Source: Thermogutta terrifontis (GTDB taxonomy: Bacteria > Planctomycetota > Planctomycetia > Pirellulales > Thermoguttaceae). Taken from it: 64,000 nt of DNA. Positions 20,116 through 28,389 of this stretch are shown here, piece after piece. How positions within the stretch are numbered: position 1 is the stretch's first letter; every line of letters starts with the position of its first letter. The translations under genes were made by a program, and so were the position numbers. Location: positions 1-64,000 of the forward strand of contig NZ_CP018477.1 in assembly GCF_002277955.1 (NCBI RefSeq), in the 5' to 3' direction. The notes under the pieces were generated by a model. It saw nothing but the letters and a program-made list of their open reading frames with translations, was not told the DNA's origin and searched no databases.

Positions 20116-21405
20116 ATGTCCTTTGACACAATTGTCTCGCAGAAACTGGCGATTGATGGGGGACCCAGGGCGGTGACCAATAAGTTGCCCGGCTGGCCTC
20201 AGTTCACGGAGGAAGCAATCCAGGCCGTGGAGAGGGTTCTCCGCTCGGGCCGTGTCAATTACTGGACTGGCCCGCTGGGGATGGAGTTCGAACGTCGTTT
20301 TGCCCAGTGGCAGGGAAGCCGGTTTGCAGTGGCCGTCTCCTCAGGCACAGCGGCTCTCCACGTGGCGCTGTCTGCCCTCGGGATCGGTCCCGGCGATGAA
20401 GTCATCGTGCCCAGCTACACGTTCATCGCCACAAGTTTTGCTGTTCTTCAGGCAGGGGCTATCCCTCGATTCGCCGACGTCAACCTCGAGGACCACTGCA
20501 TCAGTGTGGAATCAGCGGAGAAACTCGTCAACAAGCGGACAAAAGCGATTATTCCTGTCCACCTTTACGGCAATGTCTGCGATATGGACAAAATTAATGC
20601 CTTCGCAAAGAAATATAACCTCTATGTTATCGAGGATAATGCCGAAGCTTATGGGGGAGAATACAAGGGCAAAAAGACGGGAACGCTCGGCCATATTGCG
20701 GCCTGCAGCTTCTGTCAGAACAAGACCTTTACCACGGGCGGAGAGGGCGGCATGGTGACCACCGACGATGAGGACCTCGCATGGGAGGCTCGCAGTTTCC
20801 GCGATCACGGCTATGACGTCAAGGAACGTCTTAATCTCCTGGAACTTGAACAAAAGCTGCCATATATCCACACGCGGCTGGGGTGGAACTATCGGATGAC
20901 GGAAATGCAGTCCGCCATCGGGCTGGCCGAGCTCGATCGCATCGACACGTGGAATTTGCCCCGCCGACGCCGCAATGCGCATATTCTGATGGACGCCCTC
21001 ATGCCATTGCCGCAGGTGAAATACGGACCCATCGATACCGAGGAGCGCCGCAACGGTTTCTATGTGTGCGCATTTTCACTGGATATTGAGAATATGGGCT
21101 GCGATATTCAGCAATTTGTCAATGCCGCGATTGCTGAGGGCGCGCCCGTGTGGAAAGTCTTTTGGCCGCAATGTCATACGGAGCGAGCCTACAGGGAACA
21201 CCGGGGTTTCGGCCGGACAGGATTCCCATTCACCTCTAAGGAATATACTGATCCGGAAAGTGTCGATTATTCAAAGGTAGATGTCCCCAATGCCCGGTGG
21301 CACGAGAGGCATACCTTCACCTGTTTCGCCTATCCGACATATTCGGAAGAGGACATGCGACAGATTGCGGCCGCCCTCGTCAAAGTGATTAAAGCATACA
21401 GTTGA
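20116..21405 (+). CDS. DegT/DnrJ/EryC1/StrS-family aminotransferase
   Basis: This 429-aa PLP-dependent enzyme is of the sugar-aminotransferase type, which converts keto-sugars to amino-sugars for glycan or lipopolysaccharide building blocks. Motifs are SSGTAALHVALSALGIGPGDE (cofactor phosphate region), VIEDNAEAYGG (cofactor aspartate near 174) and the PLP lysine in SFCQNKTFTTGGEGG (K203). The start at 20116 is fixed by a near-perfect GAAGGAGGTGG. Upstream frame codons at 20074 precede that site. The next gene is a Gfo/Idh/MocA dehydrogenase, a common partner in UDP-sugar modification. The exact sugar is unknown. Confidence 0.88.
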   Translation: MSFDTIVSQKLAIDGGPRAVTNKLPGWPQFTEEAIQAVERVLRSGRVNYWTGPLGMEFERRFAQWQGSRFAVAVSSGTAALHVALSALGIGPGDEVIVPSYTFIATSFAVLQAGAIPRFADVNLEDHCISVESAEKLVNKRTKAIIPVHLYGNVCDMDKINAFAKKYNLYVIEDNAEAYGGEYKGKKTGTLGHIAACSFCQNKTFTTGGEGGMVTTDDEDLAWEARSFRDHGYDVKERLNLLELEQKLPYIHTRLGWNYRMTEMQSAIGLAELDRIDTWNLPRRRRNAHILMDALMPLPQVKYGPIDTEERRNGFYVCAFSLDIENMGCDIQQFVNAAIAEGAPVWKVFWPQCHTERAYREHRGFGRTGFPFTSKEYTDPESVDYSKVDVPNARWHERHTFTCFAYPTYSEEDMRQIAAALVKVIKAYS

Positions 21406-21488
21406 TGAGATAAAAGGCTAAAAACGATCTGGCGTCGCGGAGAGTTTTGTTCTGTTATCCTGGCTCGTCAGTGTGGAGGGTACGGACA

Positions 21489-22532
21489 ATGCCAGAGAAG
21501 CTCGGCGTGGGCGTCATCGGTGCAGGCGGGATCGCTTTTCGCAGGACGATCCCCGCGATGCTGAAAACAAAAAACGTGCGGGTCGTGGCGGTGATGGATC
21601 CCGTGGATGTGGAGAAAGTCGCGAAGACATTTCGCATCCGTCGATACTACTCAGAAATAGAACCGCTTTTGGAGGACCCGGAAGTAGAAGCCGTCTATAT
21701 TGCTTCTCCTGTTCATTGTCATCTGGAGCAGATAGAAGCAGCCGCACAGGCGGGAAAGCATATTCTGTGCGAGAAACCGCTGGCGCGGAATCTGGAAGAA
21801 TCGAAAAAGGCCGTGGATATTTGTCGGCGAAAAAAGGTGTTTCTCCAGGAAGGCTATATGATGAAATTTCACGGTGCGCATCAGATGATCAAAGGATTGA
21901 TCGACGAAGGCCGACTGGGCAAACTCGTGTATATTCGGGCACAGCTTTCCTGCTGGTATCCGCCGATCCCTGGCGCCTGGCGGCAGGATCCGCGGACCGG
22001 GGGTGGGGGTGCGCTCATCGATATGGCGACGCATCTTTTGAATCTCCTCGAGTTTTTCGCCGGACCGATTCGGCGGCTGGTGGCGCTGACCGGCAACCTG
22101 GTCCATTCGTACCGTTCGGAGGATGCCTCGACGATTCTCGCCGAGTTCAAGGCGGGAACACACGCCACAATCGATTGCTTCTGGTGCATCCCGGATGAGG
22201 CCAGCCGCACAAGATTGGAGCTCTACGGTGCGGCAGGCGCTGTCTTTACGGAAGGCACCATTGGGCAGAGCGTGGGCGGAAAGGCGGAGGGGATCTTTGG
22301 ACTGGGGTCGGCGGGCTACGATGCGGCCCAGAGTAAGGACGTGGTCCGCAAATTCCAGCCGCTTCCGTTCAAAAAGATCAATCCCTATCAGGCGGAATGG
22401 GAGTATTTCGCGCAGTGTGTTCTGGATGGCCGTGCCCCGGAAATCAACGGCCCCGCGGAGATCCTGAGAATGGCGAAACTGGTGGACGCAGCTTACAGCT
22501 CGGCCAGGAAAAAGGCCTTTGTGAGCGTTTAG
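21489..22532 (+). CDS. Gfo/Idh/MocA-family oxidoreductase
   Basis: This 347-aa NAD(P)-dependent sugar dehydrogenase has an N-terminal Rossmann nucleotide motif VGVIGAGGIA (residues 7-16), the catalytic-lysine signature CEKPLAR (94-100) and a central GGGGALIDMATHLLNLL typical of the family. The ATG at 21489 follows GGAGGG. It lies 83 bases behind the DegT aminotransferase, so the two probably modify the same nucleotide sugar or inositol-like substrate. The following gene is convergent, 78 bases away, with no obvious terminator between. Confidence 0.87.
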   Translation: MPEKLGVGVIGAGGIAFRRTIPAMLKTKNVRVVAVMDPVDVEKVAKTFRIRRYYSEIEPLLEDPEVEAVYIASPVHCHLEQIEAAAQAGKHILCEKPLARNLEESKKAVDICRRKKVFLQEGYMMKFHGAHQMIKGLIDEGRLGKLVYIRAQLSCWYPPIPGAWRQDPRTGGGGALIDMATHLLNLLEFFAGPIRRLVALTGNLVHSYRSEDASTILAEFKAGTHATIDCFWCIPDEASRTRLELYGAAGAVFTEGTIGQSVGGKAEGIFGLGSAGYDAAQSKDVVRKFQPLPFKKINPYQAEWEYFAQCVLDGRAPEINGPAEILRMAKLVDAAYSSARKKAFVSV

Positions 22533-22610
22533 CGCCCCACATGCCAGCCGCAGATCGTCACTGGGCCGGGCCAGCAGGGAAAATGTGCGGACTGAGAAGG
22601 AGGGGCAGAT

Positions 22611-24101
22611 TTACAGCGTTTGCAGCAGGCGGGCTGGTGACGTGCCGATGGCTTTTCTCGTGGTCAGCACTGTCATGACGATCCAGCACGCAGCTACGGA
22701 ACAGGCGATCATCGAGACCATCGCAGGACTAAACTGAAAGGCCAGGCTCGCGTAGCGCGACGCTTCAGGAATAAGGGCCGGTGCCACTAGGTACTTTCCC
22801 AACAGGAAACTTGTAATAACGGCGACAATTGTTCCCAGCAACCAAATAATTAGCGACTCCGTAATAAACATCCACCTGAGAAATCTTTCTGACATCCCGA
22901 TGGCTTTGAGTAAACCGATTTGAGCCATCTTTGCCTCGGTGCGCAGGGTTTGCACCGCTGTAAGGACGAGCATTAATCCTGTAAAGATGAGTATAAGAAA
23001 CGCCGTAACAAATCCTGCCTGAATCAAATTAGATCGGTTGAGCTGTTCTAATCTGTTGATTGTGTCATTTGTATCGCGGACATAGAAACCGTTCTGTTCC
23101 AGCTTTTGTTTCAGTGAGCGGAGATGGCTGACGTCCTTCACATAGATAGCCCCCATGTTTTCTGCCGGAAGCGCATGGGGATTGACTTGTTGATTGATGG
23201 GACGGGCGTCCTTCCAGAATTCCTCGCTCGCCGGAGAAAATCCGGCAGTGGTCATCAACGAGTTGATTTTTTGCAGGAACGTGGTCCAGTCTCGAATGTG
23301 GTAACCATTGTCGCGCCAGGTTTCAATCCTCCAGGCGCTGCCGGCTTTTTGCGGGACGAACATGCGATAGGTATCAAAAGCGGTCCGAACCAGCTTCGGC
23401 AACTGGGCGGGCGGAGGCCAGTCTGCGGGAATCGGCCCGGTGACCAGGATAGCGCAACGCACATCGGCGTGTTCCTGGAGAAAGTCCGCATACCAATTTT
23501 TATCCACGACGAATTTGTGGCCCCAGGGAAGCTCATCGTAAATCGCGGCAACTGGTACGGACACAAGTTCACGGTTTGGAGCCTCAATAAACAGTTCCCG
23601 CGGTTCGGGTTCGCTGGGACGCCAGCCGAGTTGTTCAAGTAGTTTGCGGCTGACGTACAGACCTGAGGTGGGTTTGTCAGTTTTCTGGGTCGTCCGGTTT
23701 CTGAGAACGGGGTCCTCTGGATCGCGCGTTCGGCCTGTCACTGACAGGCTTCCCGCCAAAGGATCTGATAATAAGCCGAAGAATATGTCAATTTCATGGA
23801 AAAAATACCAGCCAGATAGTCCCGGCTCATTAGTTAATAGTCGACTCAGTTCTTTTTTACGTTCCGGGGTAAATACCTGTTCTTTAAGTCCGGGAAGCCC
23901 GACCCAGAGACAGAGCGTCAACGGGTCTTCGAGAACGATTTGCCGCTGCACGGCATAGAGTCCAAAGAGAATTCCGTAAACTTCTAATGGAAGAAAGACC
24001 ATGAGTGCGACAGCGAAAACGCAAACGAACGTGATGAGCCGCACCCTCGGCCGAACCATGCCACGCCAAACCATCCAAAAAAGAATCCTCAGGACGTTCA
24101 T
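22611..24101 (-). CDS. FtsX/MacB-type ABC transporter permease
   Basis: This 496-aa inner-membrane protein has one N-terminal TM (RLITFVCVFAVALMVFLPLEV), a periplasmic domain of about 290 residues, and three C-terminal TMs starting at IQAGFVTAFLILIFTGLMLVL. A cytoplasmic coupling segment, AKMAQIGLLKAIGMSERF, is typical of the FtsX/MacB/LolC fold (type VII ABC). The ATG at 24101 is chosen over GTG 24110; neither has a strong ribosome site. It is the last gene of the long operon, nine to eighteen bases behind its ATPase. The large periplasmic domain suggests mechanical coupling to exported partners rather than bulk transport. That is inference. Confidence 0.82.
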   Translation of the reverse strand: MNVLRILFWMVWRGMVRPRVRLITFVCVFAVALMVFLPLEVYGILFGLYAVQRQIVLEDPLTLCLWVGLPGLKEQVFTPERKKELSRLLTNEPGLSGWYFFHEIDIFFGLLSDPLAGSLSVTGRTRDPEDPVLRNRTTQKTDKPTSGLYVSRKLLEQLGWRPSEPEPRELFIEAPNRELVSVPVAAIYDELPWGHKFVVDKNWYADFLQEHADVRCAILVTGPIPADWPPPAQLPKLVRTAFDTYRMFVPQKAGSAWRIETWRDNGYHIRDWTTFLQKINSLMTTAGFSPASEEFWKDARPINQQVNPHALPAENMGAIYVKDVSHLRSLKQKLEQNGFYVRDTNDTINRLEQLNRSNLIQAGFVTAFLILIFTGLMLVLTAVQTLRTEAKMAQIGLLKAIGMSERFLRWMFITESLIIWLLGTIVAVITSFLLGKYLVAPALIPEASRYASLAFQFSPAMVSMIACSVAACWIVMTVLTTRKAIGTSPARLLQTL

Positions 24102-24119
24102 GGCCTGCACCGTCGGCTT

Positions 24120-24947
24120 TCAGTCGGAAGAAGCCATCCACTGGGTGATAGCCGTTATTCCCCCTGCCGCTTCCAGCTCGGATTTGGAAACCACGCGATT
24201 CTGAAGGAGCCGCCCCACACAGTTGAACACCACAAAAGTGTCACAAAAGTCCCAGGCTTCTTGAAGGTCGTGGGTTGCTATGAGTAGTGTGCGTGGAATA
24301 TCAATCGTTTGATCATGTAAGTGACCGTCATGCCAATTCCGAAGGATGGCGAGCACTGCCTCGGTGCTCCGTGGATCAAGATTGCTCAGGGGCTCGTCAG
24401 CAAACACGACCAGTGGATCATGGATGATCGCACGAAGAACGGCAATCCGCTGGCGCTGGCCCCCCGAGAACGGGCCGAGGCGATCGGCCAGGGCGATTAA
24501 CTCGCCATCGATGGCTTCCACCATTGTGAGGAGTTTTTCCGCCTTTCGCCACCATTGCTGTTTTGAGTATCCCTGGAGTACCAGTGGGAGGGCGATATTC
24601 TCACGGCATGTAAGATGCGGAAAAAGACAAGCAGTCTGAAAAACGAACCCGAAATCGCGAAGACGGAGCCTGTCTTTTGCCGAACGATCGGCCAGGCGCG
24701 TGTATTCCACGGCCTCGCCGGTTCTCGGGCATCGGTACGTGATCAACCCTGATTTGACTACTTCTTCGGAAATAAGGCCCAGGAGATGGAGAAACGTGGA
24801 TTTGCCCACGCCGCTTCGCCCGACGACGGCCACTTTTTTCCCCAGGGGCACCTGGACCGTAAGCCCGCGAAAAATATAGATCCCATTACCATAGCCTACG
24901 GAAAGATCCTGAATATCAAACAGAGGGGATGTTTCACGGCCATTCAT
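24120..24947 (-). CDS. ABC transporter ATPase (LolD/MacB type)
   Basis: The 275-aa cytoplasmic ATPase shows Walker A GRSGVGKST, Q-loop FVFQTACLFPHLT, signature FSGGQRQRIA, Walker B VVFADEP and switch histidine IATHDLQEAW. All are intact, so it should hydrolyse ATP. The start overlaps the end of the vWA gene by 14 bases, and its stop lies just before the permease, a sign of coupled translation. Family and neighbour both point to the type VII (MacB/LolCDE/FtsEX) class. Confidence 0.9.
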   Translation of the reverse strand: MNGRETSPLFDIQDLSVGYGNGIYIFRGLTVQVPLGKKVAVVGRSGVGKSTFLHLLGLISEEVVKSGLITYRCPRTGEAVEYTRLADRSAKDRLRLRDFGFVFQTACLFPHLTCRENIALPLVLQGYSKQQWWRKAEKLLTMVEAIDGELIALADRLGPFSGGQRQRIAVLRAIIHDPLVVFADEPLSNLDPRSTEAVLAILRNWHDGHLHDQTIDIPRTLLIATHDLQEAWDFCDTFVVFNCVGRLLQNRVVSKSELEAAGGITAITQWMASSD

Positions 24948-27312
24948 CGCGCACCCTGACCCAGTAATACTTGAGCAATCCGTCCGGGAGAGAAAACGAT
25001 CGCGACGTCGGTTGCCGACTCGTCCGAACCCACTGACCGTCCCGCCACCGGTAATCGCATTGCTCCTCGTTCAGAATGTCGTTCAGTCTTAGCATGCGAA
25101 CCTGAATCTCTTTCAGGTCTTCCAAGGAGACGTCTCCGCGAAGAATTCTTTCCAGGCGAGCTTTGGCCCCTTCCAGAGCCGTCATTTTAATAACCAGATT
25201 TTCAATAGTGGTTTTATCCTCTTCACCGAGTGCATGTTCGATTATGGACTTGATCTTCTCGGTGTCCCATTGAGTACCTATTTTTGCCCAGAAAACACGC
25301 AGTGCCGAATATACACTCTCCAACTCGCCGGCGGACAGCAAAAGCACGTATTCAGTGCAGCATTTATTCTGCATGGCGGCCAGGAAATTGTCCTCCGGCA
25401 TCCAGACGTAACCGTCCAGAACTATCTGAAGTCCTTTGACATTGCGTATTTTATCGATGATCTCTTGGTCAAATCCCGTTGTGTTGAGCAGCTTTTTTAT
25501 TGTGGTATCAGTAGTGACGGCCGAAAAGTTCCCGAGCCTCATTTTTCTAATATCTGTTTGAAGTTTCTGTTGTAGCTCAAGGAGGGCATTGAACGCTTGA
25601 AGGATCAAAGTAACTACCTGACTTGCCTCGCGAACATTATAAACGGTGGCAGGTATGACCGATGAGTCGCCATTTGCACGTTGTGTTATTTCGCTGTTAT
25701 AAAGTTGTGCAATCGTATTCATTTGTTTCCAAAAGGCCATGGCTGGAGGCCGTCCGTCGAGCCTCTCGGGAGGATAGACCTGGATGGCAATGAAGCTGAT
25801 GGGCGTTGTGTAATTGTGGAGCAGTCGACTCACAATCTGTTTTTCCTGCGGATGCTGGGGATCATTCTCGTCAGATTTATCGCCATCGTCACCAATAACG
25901 ATGAGCATTTTGAGCCGATCGGAGCTGAATCCCGCTTGATCAATCGCCTGTTTAATGCCATCGAAGACCATTTCCCGTGGATCACCCCCTGCCGAGACCT
26001 GATGGGTGCGGATTTTGTCAATGAGCCTTGGCAATTGATCGGGCGGTTGGAGGGGAGTCACCTCGACGGGAACGAAGTGTGTGCTCGTTTTGTCATTATA
26101 AAAGGTGACCCCAACTCGAAGTTGAGGACGCATGGGCAGCTCTCGAAGGGAGTCAACAATCTGTTCAACCGCACGAGCCGCGTGCGGGAACAGGTCGACC
26201 ATGCTCTCCGTATCGTCAATGACGAACATGAGTTCCAGCGTTTCCAACCGCTGTTGAATAATCGCCAACCTACTCTGCAAATTGGCAATATCTGCTTCCG
26301 ACGCCACGGGAATACCCTGCTCGTTCACGAGCCCCCCAGGAACACAGACTCTGAGGAGCTTCCAGCCCGGATACTGGTTCTGGATCTTTTCTCGATATCT
26401 CTCCGCATCCTCCCAGCGAAGAATGGGAAACCGCGGCCAGTCGGGCGGTTGCGGAACGGGCCCGTTGTCGAACGGTTCACGGAAGAGGTACTGACGGCTG
26501 TCTGTGTTGGCTTCTGGACCGGCCGCCAGCGCCTCGTCGGGGCTCGCCCAAATTTTGCCAGGATGCATGGGGCGGCCTGGCGCTGTGCTCCACTGAATGG
26601 CCTCGCGGGTTGTCCAAAGCTGGAAATATTTCAGCTCCACCCAGCCTATGCCCACGGTCTGTGCATGTGATTCGTCCTGCCCCAATTCGTACTGCATTGC
26701 CAAATAGGCCCAATCGCGCTCTGAGTTGTCCCCCGTCTTTGCCATGACGAAGTAAAAATTGAAAAACTTGAGTTCCATCGCGGTCTGGGCATCCATTTTG
26801 GGCTGTGTCCGCGCGGCGATTTGCCTGAGTCTCCCGGTTTTATCGATGGCTTCCTCAAGTTCTGCTATAGAGGGCCGCAAAAAGGCCTTGAGGTGGACTC
26901 CTGTCACCGGATCTTGAAGGGCCTCCCCTTGGGGAGCCACATATTTTCGCGGGACCCACCCCAAATACTCCTTCACCGTTACCACCCGACTATTGCCGCT
27001 TTCATCGTCCAGTCTGGCCAGAAGGAACCACTCTTCGCCGGAGGTTTTTGAGCTGGATACCGTCGCACTTTGCCGATAAACATAAAAATACCGGCCCAGA
27101 TACTTGAGAGGAGTATTGATTTCCTCAGCATTGTCGTCGGGTTGGGAACGCGGTTTTAACCCTTCGTACAAAGTAAACACATACTGGTTATAAATAGATG
27201 ACCATTCAAACGAACGCCGAGATTGTACCGCCTGAGGGATTGCCACTTCCCCCTGTGCCGCTTCACCAGCCAACAGGACTAAAAGTACTGGCCAGCACCA
27301 AGGAATACGCAT
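24934..27312 (-). CDS. Exported von Willebrand factor A protein with SH3-like segments
   Basis: The 792-aa protein begins with a signal peptide (CWPVLLVLLAGEAAQG). Two segments end in SH3b-like strands, LGWVPRKYVA (about 117-126) and IGWVELKYFQLW (about 222-233). A vWA domain follows, with MIDAS motif DDTESM at 366-371 and a second acidic motif, IVIGDDGDKSDE. The C-terminal 250 residues are helical. The vWA fold with bound metal commonly mediates protein-protein contacts. An AAGGAGG site precedes the ATG. Coupling with the ABC ATPase downstream (14-base overlap) suggests it is the periplasmic partner of that transporter. Confidence 0.8.
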   Translation of the reverse strand: MRIPWCWPVLLVLLAGEAAQGEVAIPQAVQSRRSFEWSSIYNQYVFTLYEGLKPRSQPDDNAEEINTPLKYLGRYFYVYRQSATVSSSKTSGEEWFLLARLDDESGNSRVVTVKEYLGWVPRKYVAPQGEALQDPVTGVHLKAFLRPSIAELEEAIDKTGRLRQIAARTQPKMDAQTAMELKFFNFYFVMAKTGDNSERDWAYLAMQYELGQDESHAQTVGIGWVELKYFQLWTTREAIQWSTAPGRPMHPGKIWASPDEALAAGPEANTDSRQYLFREPFDNGPVPQPPDWPRFPILRWEDAERYREKIQNQYPGWKLLRVCVPGGLVNEQGIPVASEADIANLQSRLAIIQQRLETLELMFVIDDTESMVDLFPHAARAVEQIVDSLRELPMRPQLRVGVTFYNDKTSTHFVPVEVTPLQPPDQLPRLIDKIRTHQVSAGGDPREMVFDGIKQAIDQAGFSSDRLKMLIVIGDDGDKSDENDPQHPQEKQIVSRLLHNYTTPISFIAIQVYPPERLDGRPPAMAFWKQMNTIAQLYNSEITQRANGDSSVIPATVYNVREASQVVTLILQAFNALLELQQKLQTDIRKMRLGNFSAVTTDTTIKKLLNTTGFDQEIIDKIRNVKGLQIVLDGYVWMPEDNFLAAMQNKCCTEYVLLLSAGELESVYSALRVFWAKIGTQWDTEKIKSIIEHALGEEDKTTIENLVIKMTALEGAKARLERILRGDVSLEDLKEIQVRMLRLNDILNEEQCDYRWRDGQWVRTSRQPTSRSFSLPDGLLKYYWVRVRDEWP

Positions 27313-27383
27313 AGGTGGTCCTCCTTGTCAAACGATCACCGTTGGCTGTTTCGGTAAACAGAGATTTTCTTATGCTGTACAGG

Positions 27384-28367
27384 TTAACGTGGTTGGTTTG
27401 TGTTATTCTTGACAATAAAATAGGCGGCCTCTTTTTGCAGTATTTCAAGGAGAGTGTTCGGAACCGCGTCGGGAAAATTAGGAACAAGATGCATGCTCTG
27501 CGCGTTGGCAAGTTTCCGCACCTGCACGAACGACTCTTCCCCGACCAGCACCACGTGGACAGGCACGTTCATTGATCCGATTTCCTTGAGGTCCTGTTCA
27601 TTGAATTCCTGGCTGGCCGGGCAAATGATGATCACAACATCGACCCGACCAGCTTGATCGACCTGACGAGCTTGTCGTAGAACTTCTTGAAGCAAATTCC
27701 ACTGGATTCTGCCGGTAGCATTGGAGGCAGGAGTCTGACGGGCCAAAAGTTGCTGTCCGGACTTATAAACTAGTTCACATTTATCTTGCTCCTGAACATA
27801 ACACTCGAAATCAAAGGGGAACAGACAATTGCTCAGACGCTTTTCCAATTCTGACCAATGTGGATGGTACTGGGATTCCTGTAAGTTTTTGGAATGGACA
27901 AACCAAATGAGCGCTTTTCGTTTTCCAGCGCTGATCTGTGACATGAACATCACCAAATCAGATAGCTCTTGAACAGATGTAGTGAGCTTATCTAGCGCAG
28001 AGAAAAGGTTTTCGGATTGTTCCTTGCCACGCTTATCAAGTTCGTCAACCTTGCCGTCTATAGTGCGGAGTGTCTTTCCGAGTTCGTTCGCTTGCTCGGT
28101 AAATGTTTGGATCAACTGATGGCTAAGATTGGTTATCTGCTCGGAGGTGGCTTTGTTTTCTATCTTATTGAATGTTTCATGCTGTAACTTGTCTATCGTG
28201 GCCTTTAAAGTAGCTAATTCCTTATTTGTCTCTGTGACTCTCAGTGCAATCAGCACAAGGAGCACCGTTATCAGAATAATGGTCAGTAAGAACAGAATCA
28301 CTCCCGCTAGCGAAAGGAAGACGGGCCATCGGCGTGACTTTGATTGCTCGTTTTTTTGGGAAGGCAT
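27384..28367 (-). CDS. Membrane-anchored coiled-coil protein with C-terminal vWA-like domain
   Basis: No named family is recognised in this 327-aa protein. A strong TM helix (FLSLAGVILFLLTIILITVL, about 19-38) is followed by a long coiled coil (about 45-140, with repeated LxxxL/heptad patterns). The C-terminal alpha/beta domain has strands ALIWFVHS, VDVVIIICPAS and VPVHVVLVG, resembling a vWA/Rossmann fold without an obvious MIDAS. An AAGGAGG site seven bases before the ATG supports the start. The previous operon gene ends 22 bases upstream. Confidence 0.6.
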   Translation of the reverse strand: MPSQKNEQSKSRRWPVFLSLAGVILFLLTIILITVLLVLIALRVTETNKELATLKATIDKLQHETFNKIENKATSEQITNLSHQLIQTFTEQANELGKTLRTIDGKVDELDKRGKEQSENLFSALDKLTTSVQELSDLVMFMSQISAGKRKALIWFVHSKNLQESQYHPHWSELEKRLSNCLFPFDFECYVQEQDKCELVYKSGQQLLARQTPASNATGRIQWNLLQEVLRQARQVDQAGRVDVVIIICPASQEFNEQDLKEIGSMNVPVHVVLVGEESFVQVRKLANAQSMHLVPNFPDAVPNTLLEILQKEAAYFIVKNNTNQPR

Positions 28368-28389
28368 GCGTTACCTCCTTTCTCAGGCA

